Below, in pieces: positions 50,780 to 59,824 of a stretch of 63,042 nt of DNA. Positions within the stretch are counted from its first letter, which is position 1. Each line of letters begins with the position of its first letter. Made by a program: the position numbers and the translations under genes. The notes under the pieces were generated by a model. The model was not told the DNA's origin and ran no database searches. It saw only the letters and a program-made list of their open reading frames with translations. Source of the stretch: Desulfobulbaceae bacterium (GTDB lineage: Bacteria; Desulfobacterota; Desulfobulbia; Desulfobulbales; Desulfobulbaceae); assembly GCA_026987195.1 (NCBI GenBank), contig JALSNC010000019.1:1-63042 (forward strand), in the 5' to 3' direction.

Positions 50780-50830
50780 GTAAAAGTACTGCTATTTTTC
50801 AGGTAGTTGCTGATAGCGGTGAACTATTAC
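50780..50830 (-). repeat. 51-bp arm-only repeat (type D) that makes a gene's stop codon
   Basis: GTAAAAGTACTGC to GTGAACTATTAC. CATTCCAG (50772-50779) and TATTCCAG (50831-50838) match at 7 of 8. The stop codon TAG of the next gene (minus strand) is formed by the flank plus the repeat's last base; the other flank still reads GAATGA, the probable original ending. Confidence 0.9.
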
Positions 50831-51909
50831 TATTCCAGAAACCGGGCGAGAAATCCGGCCGCCTGCCGGGCGCCGTTTTCGCGTCTTCCGGCAACCGCCG
50901 GCCTGAGCAGCATGGTATCAAGCTCATCGACCCAGGTGGTGTCGCGCCACCGACACACCGCTATCTCGCCGCCCGCCATGGCCCGGTCGACAAAGGCGGC
51001 CAGGTGCGCGGACTCGGGAAAATCCGGCCGGCAGAGATAGGCAAAAGGCACACCGGCGGCATACACCTCGGCCAGGGTGGAATAGCCGAGCTTGCCGACG
51101 ACCAGGTCCGCAGCCGCGATCAGGTCGGGATGGTGCAGGCCCGAATCGAACGGCAGCAGGCGCAGGTTCTCCCGCTTCGTGAGTCGCTCCACCGGGCTGC
51201 CGGGCAGGACAAAGACCAGGTCCGGCCTGGCCAGCATGGGGGCCGGATCCAGGGGTTTACTCCCGACACCGCCCATGGTGACCAGGACCAGCCGCTGTTC
51301 CCCGCTCACGCCGAGGAGCTGCCGGATCCGTTGCCGCGGCTGCCGCCACGCCCTGCTCACCGGCGCCACCCTCAGATCACAGTCCGTGCGCCGGCAGACC
51401 GGCTCAGCCTGCAGGTGCAGGTCCGCCTGCCGGTAGAGTTGCCGCAGGTAGCGGACATGGGGCGCCAGGCCGGGCCACTGCTCAAGGTAGCCCTCGTAGA
51501 TCCAGTCCCAGGTGAAGTTCTCAACCAGCACCGAGACCGCCCCGGCCCGCGCAGCGGCGGCGAGCCCCAGGGGTGCGATATCGGAGAGCACCAGGCGGCA
51601 GCCGGCAAAGAGGAAAGCCACGTGTTCCACCAGTTCCGGATCCAGGGGATAGAACCGGTCCAGGGCCGCCAGGGTCGCTGTCATCTCCTCCTGCAGGGCC
51701 GAGACCTGGACCAGGCCGACATCGGTCTGCAGGGGATGCAGGGCTGCCAGCCGGATACCGCTGCCGGCAAAAAACCAGGGCGGAATCCCGCCCACCACCA
51801 CGAATTCCACGTCCATCCGTTGTGCCAGCGCCTCCATCACCGCCACGGCCCTGGCGGCATGGCCGAACCCGTGGGCGGTGATACAGCAGCCCATGCGAAC
51901 AGGCGCCAC
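50830..51909 (-). CDS. Glycosyltransferase of the MurG/GT28 type, predicted
   Basis: 359 residues with a GT-B fold. The N terminus MGCCITAHGFGHAARAVAVM resembles nucleotide-sugar glycosyltransferases of the GT1/GT28 clan, and the C-terminal donor site GKLGYSTLAEVYAAGVPFAYL matches their GxxxxxE pattern. It would act at the cytoplasmic face of the membrane; donor and acceptor are not predictable. GTG 51909 has AGGAGG 6 bases upstream. It starts 11 bases after the histidine kinase gene and is last in the run that begins in the division cluster. Confidence 0.75.
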   Translation of the reverse strand: MAPVRMGCCITAHGFGHAARAVAVMEALAQRMDVEFVVVGGIPPWFFAGSGIRLAALHPLQTDVGLVQVSALQEEMTATLAALDRFYPLDPELVEHVAFLFAGCRLVLSDIAPLGLAAAARAGAVSVLVENFTWDWIYEGYLEQWPGLAPHVRYLRQLYRQADLHLQAEPVCRRTDCDLRVAPVSRAWRQPRQRIRQLLGVSGEQRLVLVTMGGVGSKPLDPAPMLARPDLVFVLPGSPVERLTKRENLRLLPFDSGLHHPDLIAAADLVVGKLGYSTLAEVYAAGVPFAYLCRPDFPESAHLAAFVDRAMAGGEIAVCRWRDTTWVDELDTMLLRPAVAGRRENGARQAAGFLARFLE

Positions 51910-51920
51910 CGTCTGCCTCC

Positions 51921-53507
51921 TCAGGCGGCAATGCCGGCGCCGGCCTGCCCGGGGACCTGCGGCCCGCTGCCGGGCAGGGTGATGGTAAAGGTAGAGCCCT
52001 CCCCTTCCCTGCTCTCCACATCGATCCTGCCGCCATGCTTTTCCACGATATTCCTGGCAATGGCGAGCCCCAGGCCGGTCCCGCGGTTCTTGTCCGTGAA
52101 GAAGGGCGTGAAGATCTGTTCCAGCTTCTCCGCCGACATGCCGATGCCGGTGTCAGACACCTGGAGCATGACCCCTTTATCCTCTTCCAGGCGGCGGGTG
52201 CGGATGGTCAGGGTGCCGCCTTCGGGCATGGCCTGAATGGAGTTGAAGACCATGTTGAACAGGACCTGGTAGATCTGCTCGGAATCCATGGGGACCTGCG
52301 GCAGGGCAGGGTCCAGGTCCGGGACAAAGGTGATGGACCTGCCGGAGAACTCGGAGTCCATGAACCGGGCCAGGCGCCCGACAACATCGTTGCAGGAGGC
52401 CGGTTCCAGCCGGGGTTCCCTGGGACGGGCGAAATCGAGAAACTCGCGGACAATGGCATCCAGGCGCGAGGTCTCCTCGACGATGATGGCTGCCAGGTGT
52501 TCGTTGCCCGGCGCCACCCTGCTGATCCGTTTGCCGAGGATCTCGGCCGTGGAGCGGACGATGCCGAGCGGATTCTTGATCTCGTGCGAGACCGCGGCGA
52601 TCATCTTGCCAAGGGTGGCCAGCCGCTGGGCCTCGTTGAGCCGTTCCTCGAGCAGCAGCCGTTCCCGGGCCCGTTCGGCCATGATCCGGTTGGCCCGGAT
52701 CACGATCACCGAGAGGATGACGAAGAGGATGCCGAGGATGGCCAGGGAGAGGAGGATGATGCGGGCCTGGAGCTGGATGATCGCCAGCAGGTCGCCGGAG
52801 AGGTCCTGGACCACCTCGATCACGCCCATGATATCGCCGGTCCGCTCACCGAGCCTGTTCTCCTGGCGGAAGGGGACATAGGTCTTGAGGGTGCAGTAGA
52901 CCGGCGGCGTGCCGGGCAGCAGGTTGAAGAGCGAGCCGCTGGAGATCAGGACCGAGCTGTGCTCGCCCTTGAGCGCCTTCTGGTATTCCAGGCCGCCCGC
53001 GTTGCGCCTGCCCACCAGCTCGGGAATGGTGGAGTAGGAGATGATGTTTTCACTGGAATCGAAGATGGTCACCGAATCGATGTGCATGCCGCGGGTGATA
53101 TTGCGGACAATGGTATCAAGACGTTCGAACTGGCGCCTGTCGGACAGACGGATCCGGCCGTAGCGGACCACGGTGGGCAGCACGAACTGGAGGAAGACCT
53201 GGCGGTTCAGGTTCTCGGCAAACAGGGTCGAATAGTCCTCGCTCCGTGTGAGCAGGACGTGGCGGGCATTGTTGGAGAGCACCCAGGAGAGGATCAGGGA
53301 GGCGATGAGAATCAGGCCGAGGCTGGTGAAGGCGAAGTACTTGACCAGTTCAAAGGGCAGCAGTCCCTCCCGGCGCTCACGCCGACCCCGGCTCCGCCAC
53401 CAGGAGACGAGAAAATGCAGGTCCGGCCGCAGGGAACGGGACCGGCTGCGCCTGCGGTTGGTACGCCGCCGCCAGCGGGTGAGCCGCTCAGGGAGCCGTA
53501 ATCGCAT
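51921..53507 (-). CDS. Membrane sensor histidine kinase
   Basis: About 528 residues. A very Arg-rich N terminus (RWRRRTNRRRSRSRSLR) precedes TM1 (YFAFTSLGLILIASLILSWV), a periplasmic sensor region of about 165 residues, TM2 (IILLSLAILGILFVILSVIV), and the kinase core: H-box AAVSHEIKNPLGIVRSTAE, N-box FNMVFNSIQAM, G1 DTGIGM, F-box FTPFFTDK and G2 GTGLGLAIA. No response-regulator gene lies nearby, so its partner is elsewhere. ATG 53507 overlaps the radical SAM stop by 20 bases. Confidence 0.9.
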   Translation of the reverse strand: MRLRLPERLTRWRRRTNRRRSRSRSLRPDLHFLVSWWRSRGRRERREGLLPFELVKYFAFTSLGLILIASLILSWVLSNNARHVLLTRSEDYSTLFAENLNRQVFLQFVLPTVVRYGRIRLSDRRQFERLDTIVRNITRGMHIDSVTIFDSSENIISYSTIPELVGRRNAGGLEYQKALKGEHSSVLISSGSLFNLLPGTPPVYCTLKTYVPFRQENRLGERTGDIMGVIEVVQDLSGDLLAIIQLQARIILLSLAILGILFVILSVIVIRANRIMAERARERLLLEERLNEAQRLATLGKMIAAVSHEIKNPLGIVRSTAEILGKRISRVAPGNEHLAAIIVEETSRLDAIVREFLDFARPREPRLEPASCNDVVGRLARFMDSEFSGRSITFVPDLDPALPQVPMDSEQIYQVLFNMVFNSIQAMPEGGTLTIRTRRLEEDKGVMLQVSDTGIGMSAEKLEQIFTPFFTDKNRGTGLGLAIARNIVEKHGGRIDVESREGEGSTFTITLPGSGPQVPGQAGAGIAA

Positions 53508-55245
53508 CACATACTCCACAGCGACGACACCGGGCGGTATCACAGGGCATGGTCTGTTGTTCCTGCATGGCCTTCTGATATTCCTGCCAGAGATAACCGG
53601 CACGGATGCCGTGGTCCAGGATCTGCCAGCACATGGTTTCGTCCCGCTGCCGGGGCCTGATCGCATACTGCCAGCTGTCCAGCCCCTGCTCGCGCATGGC
53701 CCGGCGAAACGATCGCCCGCCGGCGCCCATGGCCAGGAGCACGGGCGCCAGCCGCCGGTCGCCGCGGGAGAAGACCGCCTGCTGCAGGACCCGTTCCGGC
53801 CGGTCGGCCCTGATCCGCAGGTTGGCGATCCCCTTCATTCCTCTCCGAAGGTACCTGATTTTTTGCCTGAGCGCCATAACCGAGCGGCTCCCGTCGCGGT
53901 CCACCATGGCCGCCTCCGGTGCCAGGCCGCCGTAGGAGACATACTGAAACGGGGTCCAGGGCTTGGGCACGAAGCTGTTCACCGACAGGGTAATGGTGGC
54001 GACCCGGCCCCGTTTTCTGCCCGCAGGCAGGATATGGTCGCGCAGGGTGTGGACCAGATCGATGAACTCGTCGAGATCCTCTTCGGTCTCGGTGGGCAGG
54101 CCGAGCATCACATAGAGCTTGAGGTGGACAATGCCCGCCTCCACCAGGGCCCGGGCGGCTTGCAGCAGGTCGCGCTCGGTGAGTCCCTTGTTGATCAGTC
54201 GCCGCAGTCGCTCGGAACAGCCGTCCGGGGCAATGGCCACGCTCTTCAGGCGGGATGCCGCCAGCAGGGAGAGGAGACGTTCCGAGATCCGGTCGGCGCG
54301 CAGGGAGGAGAAGGAGAGCGAACAGTTGTTGTCCCGGAGATAGCCGGCGATCCGGTCCAGAACCGCGCTTTCGGCCATCTCCATACCCAGCAGTCCCACC
54401 CGGCGGACCCCATGCGGTCGTCGCTCCAGGGCGGCCACAACCGCCTCCCTGCTCCAGAGGCGCGGCGGCCGGTAGATGAAACCGGCGGCACAGAAACGGC
54501 AGCCCCGGCTGCAGCCCCGGCCAAGCTCGGTCATGTACATGCCCAGCTCCGCGTCCGGCGAGAGCTGCATGGAGTGTGAGGCCGTCCCGGTCCGCTCCAG
54601 GACCACCTTCCGGACCCTGGCCGGAACAGTGGCAGGATGACGGATGGCGTCAAGGACGCCGGTGGAAGAGAAGGAGAACCGGTAAAGCGGCGGCACATAG
54701 CAACCCGGCCGGCAGGCCAGGGCGTGGTGCATGTGGTGACGTTCCGCCTGCTCGGCCACCATGCGCGCCAGGTCACGGACCAGTGCCGGCAGAACCGGCT
54801 CGGCCTCGCCGATCACCATCAGGTCGGCAAAGGGCGCCAGGGGCTCGGGATTCATGAACACCGCCACTCCGCCGAGCACCACCAGGGGCGCGCCCGGGGC
54901 GACACGTTGCGGCCGTCCGGCGGCATAGGGCTCGATGCCGCCTGCGGCCAGCATGCCGGCCAGCCGGAAAAAATCGTGCTCAAAGCTGATGGAGCCGAGC
55001 ACCAGGGGAAAATCTCCCAGGGGGCGGGCCGATTCCAGGGAACGGAGCGGCCCGGGGGTGCCGGGATAGACAAACCGCTCGCAGACCACCCGCTCCTGCC
55101 GGTTGAGCAGGCTGTAGACCAGCTGGAACCCCAGGTTGGAGACCGCGAGCGGGTAGGTATTGGGATAGAGGAGAGCCACGGGAAACCGGCCCTTCCACTT
55201 CTTGCGGACCGTGCCGGTCTCCCGGGTCAGGAATGATGCGGACAA
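53488..55245 (-). CDS. Radical SAM protein (TIGR03960-like, B12-binding-type N terminus)
   Basis: 585 residues. The N-terminal ~200 residues look like a degenerate B12-binding region (VALLYPNTYPLAVSNLGFQL). The radical SAM cluster is CSRGCRFCAAGF (near 244-255), followed by GVRRVGLLGMEMAESAVLDR and VMLGLPTETEEDLDEF. Such proteins are often paired with a TIGR03936-type partner; none is seen here. The C terminus has extra cysteines (CDTARCRRCGVCDA), possibly an accessory cluster. The start is a TTG 9 bases after ftsZ, so it is co-transcribed with ftsZ. Function unknown. Confidence 0.82.
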   Translation of the reverse strand: MSASFLTRETGTVRKKWKGRFPVALLYPNTYPLAVSNLGFQLVYSLLNRQERVVCERFVYPGTPGPLRSLESARPLGDFPLVLGSISFEHDFFRLAGMLAAGGIEPYAAGRPQRVAPGAPLVVLGGVAVFMNPEPLAPFADLMVIGEAEPVLPALVRDLARMVAEQAERHHMHHALACRPGCYVPPLYRFSFSSTGVLDAIRHPATVPARVRKVVLERTGTASHSMQLSPDAELGMYMTELGRGCSRGCRFCAAGFIYRPPRLWSREAVVAALERRPHGVRRVGLLGMEMAESAVLDRIAGYLRDNNCSLSFSSLRADRISERLLSLLAASRLKSVAIAPDGCSERLRRLINKGLTERDLLQAARALVEAGIVHLKLYVMLGLPTETEEDLDEFIDLVHTLRDHILPAGRKRGRVATITLSVNSFVPKPWTPFQYVSYGGLAPEAAMVDRDGSRSVMALRQKIRYLRRGMKGIANLRIRADRPERVLQQAVFSRGDRRLAPVLLAMGAGGRSFRRAMREQGLDSWQYAIRPRQRDETMCWQILDHGIRAGYLWQEYQKAMQEQQTMPCDTARCRRCGVCDAITAP

Positions 55246-55254
55246 CGTGGGTGG

Positions 55255-56460
55255 TTAATTGGCCTTTTTCCTCAGATAGGCCGGCTCGTCATAGTCGTCC
55301 TGCTCATGATCATCAAAGATCGGCTTGGGCATGGGCCGCAGCCCTGCGGGGGCGGCATTGGGCTTGGCCATGCTCACCGGCCTGCTCTCCACCTGGGGCG
55401 GTTCCTCGGCCAGTTTGCTGGAGAGCGAGGGACCGGGCTCCTCGCCGGCCGCAGGGGCGGAGCGGACCATGTCGATCTGGGAGATGGTCTCGGACTCCTC
55501 GATACTGGAGATGCCGGTGGCGATGACCGTGACCCGCAGCTCGTCGCCCAGTGACTCGTCGAACAGGGCGCCGATGATGATATTGGCATCGTCGTGGGCC
55601 TTGTCCTGGATCAGGGCCGACGCCTCCATGAACTCGGCCATGGTCAGGGTCTCCTGGGCGGCGGAGATATTGATCAGGATGCCGCGGGCGCCGTCGATGC
55701 CCACGTCCTCGAGCAGCTGGTTGTCGATGGCCCGCTTGGCCGCCTCGGAGGCCCGGTTTTCGCCCGAGGCCGAGCCGGTGCCCATGATGGCCGGACCCAC
55801 CTCCTTCATGACCGTCTTCAGGTCGGCGAAATCGACGTTGATGTGGCCGGGCAGATTGATCAGGTCGGTGATGCCCTTGACCGCCTGCAGGAGCACATGG
55901 TCCACCATCTTCATCATGTCCACCAGGGTGGAATTCTTCTGCATCAGGCTGAGCAGCCGGTCATTGGGAACGGTGATAATGGTGTCGGCATACTCCTTGA
56001 GCTTCTCCCACCCTTCTTCGGCATTGCGCATCCGCCGCTTGGCCTCGAAATAGAAGGGCTTGGTGACAACCGCCACGGTGAGGGCGCCGGATTCCTTGCT
56101 CAGCTTGGCGATGACGGGAGCCGCACCCGTGCCGGTGCCGCCACCGAGACCGGCGGTGATAAAGACCATGTCGGCGCCCTTGAGGGCGTTCTTCAGATCA
56201 TCGTAGCTCTCCAGGGCCGACTCGCGGCCCATATCCGGATCCGCGCCGGCCCCCATGCCCTTGGTAATGCCCGGCCCGAGCTGCAGGCGGATATCGGCCC
56301 GTGACTTGTCCAGGGCCTGCAGGTCGGTATTGGCGACAATGAACTCGACCCCCGAAAGCCGGTTCTCCACCATGGTATTGATGGCATTGCCACCGCCACC
56401 ACCAACCCCGATCACCTTGATAACAGCAACAGATTCTTCTTCCGCCATTCTGAACGGCAT
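55255..56460 (-). CDS. ftsZ: Cell-division tubulin homologue FtsZ
   Basis: 401 residues. GTPase domain with [15 protein letters not shown], the tubulin signature [13 protein letters not shown] (about 107-119), and the T7 loop [12 protein letters not shown] disordered linker leads to the conserved C-terminal tail [14 protein letters not shown] that binds FtsA. It polymerises with GTP into the division ring. GGGGGAAAG lies upstream of the ATG. It follows ftsA after 161 bases that hold a MITE. Confidence 0.98.
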   Translation of the reverse strand: MPFRMAEEESVAVIKVIGVGGGGGNAINTMVENRLSGVEFIVANTDLQALDKSRADIRLQLGPGITKGMGAGADPDMGRESALESYDDLKNALKGADMVFITAGLGGGTGTGAAPVIAKLSKESGALTVAVVTKPFYFEAKRRMRNAEEGWEKLKEYADTIITVPNDRLLSLMQKNSTLVDMMKMVDHVLLQAVKGITDLINLPGHINVDFADLKTVMKEVGPAIMGTGSASGENRASEAAKRAIDNQLLEDVGIDGARGILINISAAQETLTMAEFMEASALIQDKAHDDANIIIGALFDESLGDELRVTVIATGISSIEESETISQIDMVRSAPAAGEEPGPSLSSKLAEEPPQVESRPVSMAKPNAAPAGLRPMPKPIFDDHEQDDYDEPAYLRKKAN

Positions 56461-56545
56461 GACTTTCCCCCAAGCTCTTTATTCCCTGTTCTTACCCTCT
56501 TCTATATACCATCAACACGCCTGATACAGAAGCACTTTCCTTGGC

Positions 56546-56595
56546 GCCACAGTTCAGCGCTATCGGCAACCGCCTGAATATACCGGCACTTTTAC
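56546..56595 (+). repeat. 50-bp arm-only repeat (type D) between ftsA and ftsZ
   Basis: CACAGTTCAGCGCTATCGGC ... GGCACTTTTAC, exactly 50 bp. TCCTTGGC (56538-56545) and TCCCTGGC (56596-56603) match at 7 of 8 positions: a target-site duplication inside the division cluster. Confidence 0.9.
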
Positions 56596-56621
56596 TCCCT
56601 GGCCGCCGGAACACTCTGTTA

Positions 56622-57845
56622 TCAGACGATATTGCGCACCCAGTTCTTCAGCTTGTTCACCACGCTGCCGCGCTCCCTGCGGGGCCGGCTCCCTTCCCGG
56701 CTGCCATAGAGCACCAGGCCGACCGCGGTGGTGCACCGTGGCGACTGCACATCCTCGACCCGGCCGGAGATCCCCTGCGGGTAGGCGATGCGCACCGGCA
56801 TGTCGAACACCTGTTCCGCCATCTCGACGATATTGGCCAGGAGCGCCGTGCCGCCGGTGATGACCACGCCGGCGTTGATCCGGTTGCGGTAGCCGGAGGA
56901 ACAGATGTTCTTGTTGACCAGTTGCAAGATCTCTTCCATCCTGGCCTCGAGAATCTCCACCATAACCCGCTGCGAGACCTTGCGCGGCTTGCGGTCCCCC
57001 ACTGTCGGCACCTCGATGATGTGATTCTCCTTGACCATGGCGGAAAGGGCACCGCCATACATGTACTTGAGTTCCTCGGCTTCCTGCAGCGGGGTCCGCA
57101 GTCCCACCGACAGGTCACTGGTCAGGTTGTTGCCCCCCAGCGCCAGTTCCCAGGTGTGCTTGATGGTGCCGTTGCAGAAGATGGCCAGGTCCGTGGTGCC
57201 GCCGCCGATGTCGAGCAGGAGCACGCCCAGCTCCATCTCGTCCCGGCCGAGCACGCAGTGGGACGAGGCCACCGATTCGAGCACGATCTCGGAGACCGCC
57301 AGTCCCGCCCTGTTGCAGCTGGTGACCAGATTATGGAGGGCGGTGTTGTCGGCGGTGACGATGTGGACATTGGTCACCAGCCGCACCCCGGCCATGCCCA
57401 GCGGGTTCTGGATACCGGTGTGGTCGTCCACCATGTACTCCTGGGGCAGGACATGGATGATCTGCTGGTTGTCGGAGATCTTCACCGTCTGCGCGGCCTG
57501 GATCACGGCCTCGATGTCCTTCTCCTTGATCTCCTGGTTGTTGATGGCAATGATACCCGGCGAGTTGAAGCCCTTGATGTGGTTGCCGGCAATCCCCACA
57601 TAGACGGTCTCGATATCGCAGCCGGCCATGTCGGAGGCATCCTCCACCGCCTGACGGATGGCCCGGACCGTGGCCTCGATATTGACCACCACCCCCTTCT
57701 TCATCCCCGACGAGGCGGCGGTGCCGACGCCGATGATATCGACCCGGTCCTCGAACACCTCCCCGATGACCACGCAGATCTTGGTGGTGCCGATATCAAG
57801 CCCGGCAACCAGTTCGCCGGGCTCCTGATACTCCTTTTCTTCCAT
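56622..57845 (-). CDS. ftsA: Cell-division actin-like protein FtsA
   Basis: About 407 residues. Actin-fold phosphate loop GLDIGTTKICVVIGE, second loop LLLDIGGGTTDLAIF, adenosine motif VVITGGTALLANI. It ends in the amphipathic membrane-targeting helix NKLKNWVRNIV. It tethers FtsZ to the membrane. Chosen start ATG 57845; a GTG 3 codons upstream is possible. Confidence 0.97.
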   Translation of the reverse strand: MEEKEYQEPGELVAGLDIGTTKICVVIGEVFEDRVDIIGVGTAASSGMKKGVVVNIEATVRAIRQAVEDASDMAGCDIETVYVGIAGNHIKGFNSPGIIAINNQEIKEKDIEAVIQAAQTVKISDNQQIIHVLPQEYMVDDHTGIQNPLGMAGVRLVTNVHIVTADNTALHNLVTSCNRAGLAVSEIVLESVASSHCVLGRDEMELGVLLLDIGGGTTDLAIFCNGTIKHTWELALGGNNLTSDLSVGLRTPLQEAEELKYMYGGALSAMVKENHIIEVPTVGDRKPRKVSQRVMVEILEARMEEILQLVNKNICSSGYRNRINAGVVITGGTALLANIVEMAEQVFDMPVRIAYPQGISGRVEDVQSPRCTTAVGLVLYGSREGSRPRRERGSVVNKLKNWVRNIV

Positions 57846-57898
57846 TCTTCTCACCCGTTATGGTGTCTCTCTCCCACAGAATCCCCGGCGCCCGGCAG

Positions 57899-58819
57899 TC
57901 ATGGTGCCGACCGTGCCACCAGGACCCTGTTGGCCATGTAATCCATGTCGATCTCCCTGACAGCGTCGATCCGGTCGCGGCGATAGAGACGTGACAGGAT
58001 CCGTACCAGCCGGTAGTACTTCTTCCTGATCCCTTCCCGGCCGAAATAGATGGGAAAGGGCCGGTCCACCAGATAGAGGACAAGTCCCCGCTCCCGGCTG
58101 ACATGGATCTCGGAGATCGCCTGCACCGGAACAATGGGGTTGCCACGGGCCGCCAGCAGGAGCAGCCTGAAGGCCTCGTGGACGGCGCCGGTTTCGGCAA
58201 GCCGCTCCCCGGCATGGACCTGCCGGTCCGGGGAAAGTACCGGATAGTCCATATCCTGTCCCGGCCGCACCCTGGCAAAGATCTCGCCGTGGCGGTCGAT
58301 GTAGAACAGATCACCATCAGCGCCGCCACCCTGCCGGATCATGGCCAGGGGCCGATATTCCCGCACCTGGATCAGCACGGCAGAGGGCCACTGCCGCCGC
58401 ACCGTGGCCGAGCGGATCCAGGGATTGGCGCTGATGCGGCGTCCGGCCTGGTCCGTATCCAGGATCAGCAGGTTCATCCCCTGCTCCAGGCCGGCGGCCT
58501 CGATGATCGTATCGCTCGGGACCTGGCGATTCCCCTGCACCGTGACCGTGGTCAGCCGGAAGATATCGGAGCGGACCAGCATCCGCCAGCCGCTCCATGC
58601 CGCGGCACCGGCAAGACCTGCCAGCAGCAGACACAGCACCATGCTGCGGGAGATCCTGCGAAAGAACCATTCCCGCTGCACCTGGGCCACCGTGGCCCGG
58701 CCGGCCGGCGGCACCGTGCGTTTGCGTCCGGCCAGGGGGGAGATCAGGGCCGCGGCCACTCGCCGGAGCCATCCCCTTTTCCCGGGACCGGGGCTGTATC
58801 TGGATCTGTAGTCAGCCAT
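57899..58819 (-). CDS. ftsQ: Cell-division protein FtsQ
   Basis: 306 residues: basic cytoplasmic tail, one membrane helix (about 56-75, LCLLLAGLAGAAAWSGW), a POTRA domain (FRLTTVTVQGNRQVPSDTII ... NPWIRSATVRRQWPSAVLIQ) and the beta domain that contacts FtsB/FtsL. Located in the standard order between murB and ftsA. Confidence 0.93.
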   Translation of the reverse strand: MADYRSRYSPGPGKRGWLRRVAAALISPLAGRKRTVPPAGRATVAQVQREWFFRRISRSMVLCLLLAGLAGAAAWSGWRMLVRSDIFRLTTVTVQGNRQVPSDTIIEAAGLEQGMNLLILDTDQAGRRISANPWIRSATVRRQWPSAVLIQVREYRPLAMIRQGGGADGDLFYIDRHGEIFARVRPGQDMDYPVLSPDRQVHAGERLAETGAVHEAFRLLLLAARGNPIVPVQAISEIHVSRERGLVLYLVDRPFPIYFGREGIRKKYYRLVRILSRLYRRDRIDAVREIDMDYMANRVLVARSAP

Positions 58820-58888
58820 GTATGCCTGGCACCAGCTTCATATTGCAGTGTACAGCATGCCCCTCCCGATCCGATGGCCGAACCGGCC

Positions 58889-59824
58889 TCAAAAGATATG
58901 TACCTCCGGTTCAAGGCGGACCCCTGAGTTGCGGTATACCCGTTCCTGGACCTCCGCCACCAGGGCGGCGATATCGTCGGCCGTGGCCCTGCCGGTATTG
59001 ACGATGAAATTGGCATGCCTGGGCGAGACCATGGCATCCCCCCTGGCGAGTCCCTTCAGGCCGGCGGCCTCGATCAGCCGTCCGGCATAGTCACCGTCGG
59101 GGTTTTTGAAAAAGGAACCGGCCGAAGCGACCCCGGCCGGCTGCTTCTGCCGGCGCCGGGCCAGATAGTCACGGCAGCGGGCCACGATCTCCGCCTGCCG
59201 GTCCCGCTGGAGGCCGAACCAGGCAGAGACGATTATCATCCTCTCCGGCTCCCGTCCTGCCACCTCCATGCGACGGTAGGAGAAGCGCAGCGCATCGGCC
59301 GCGAGACGCTGCAGCCTGCCGTCGCAGTCCAGGATCTCCACGCCCTGCAGCCGCTCGCCCATGGCCTGTCCCCAGGCGCCGGCATTCATGCACACACCGC
59401 CGCCGACACTGCCCGGTATACCGGCCAGAAACTCCAGGCCGCCCAGACAGTGAGCCGTGCACCAGGCCAGCAGCCTGGCCATGGAACAGCCGCCGCCAGC
59501 CCGGATCACCACCGGCCCGGGACCAGCACGGTCCGGCTCATGCCGGAGATCCACCGCCGCCAGCTCACCCTGCAGGCGGATAATGACCCCGGCAAAGCCG
59601 CGACCGGAGACCAGGATGTTGGAGCCGCGGCCGATGATCCGCCACGGCACCCCGCTGCGCCGCAGCCAGCGGAGCAGGTCCCGGAGTTCCTCCACTCCGT
59701 TCACGTCGGCCAGGGCCTCGGCCCGGCCACCGGCCCGAAAGGTGGAATGGCGGGCCATGGACACATTCCAGCGTACACCATCGCCGAGCAGGGCCGCCAG
59801 TTCCGCCTTCTGTTGCCGGTTCAT
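58889..59824 (-). CDS. murB: UDP-N-acetylenolpyruvoylglucosamine reductase
   Basis: 311 residues. FAD-binding motifs [23 protein letters not shown] and [10 protein letters not shown], catalytic Ser in SAGSFFKNP and the C-terminal [13 protein letters not shown]. It reduces UDP-GlcNAc-enolpyruvate to UDP-MurNAc. ATGA overlap with murC shows coupled translation. Confidence 0.96.
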   Translation of the reverse strand: MNRQQKAELAALLGDGVRWNVSMARHSTFRAGGRAEALADVNGVEELRDLLRWLRRSGVPWRIIGRGSNILVSGRGFAGVIIRLQGELAAVDLRHEPDRAGPGPVVIRAGGGCSMARLLAWCTAHCLGGLEFLAGIPGSVGGGVCMNAGAWGQAMGERLQGVEILDCDGRLQRLAADALRFSYRRMEVAGREPERMIIVSAWFGLQRDRQAEIVARCRDYLARRRQKQPAGVASAGSFFKNPDGDYAGRLIEAAGLKGLARGDAMVSPRHANFIVNTGRATADDIAALVAEVQERVYRNSGVRLEPEVHIF

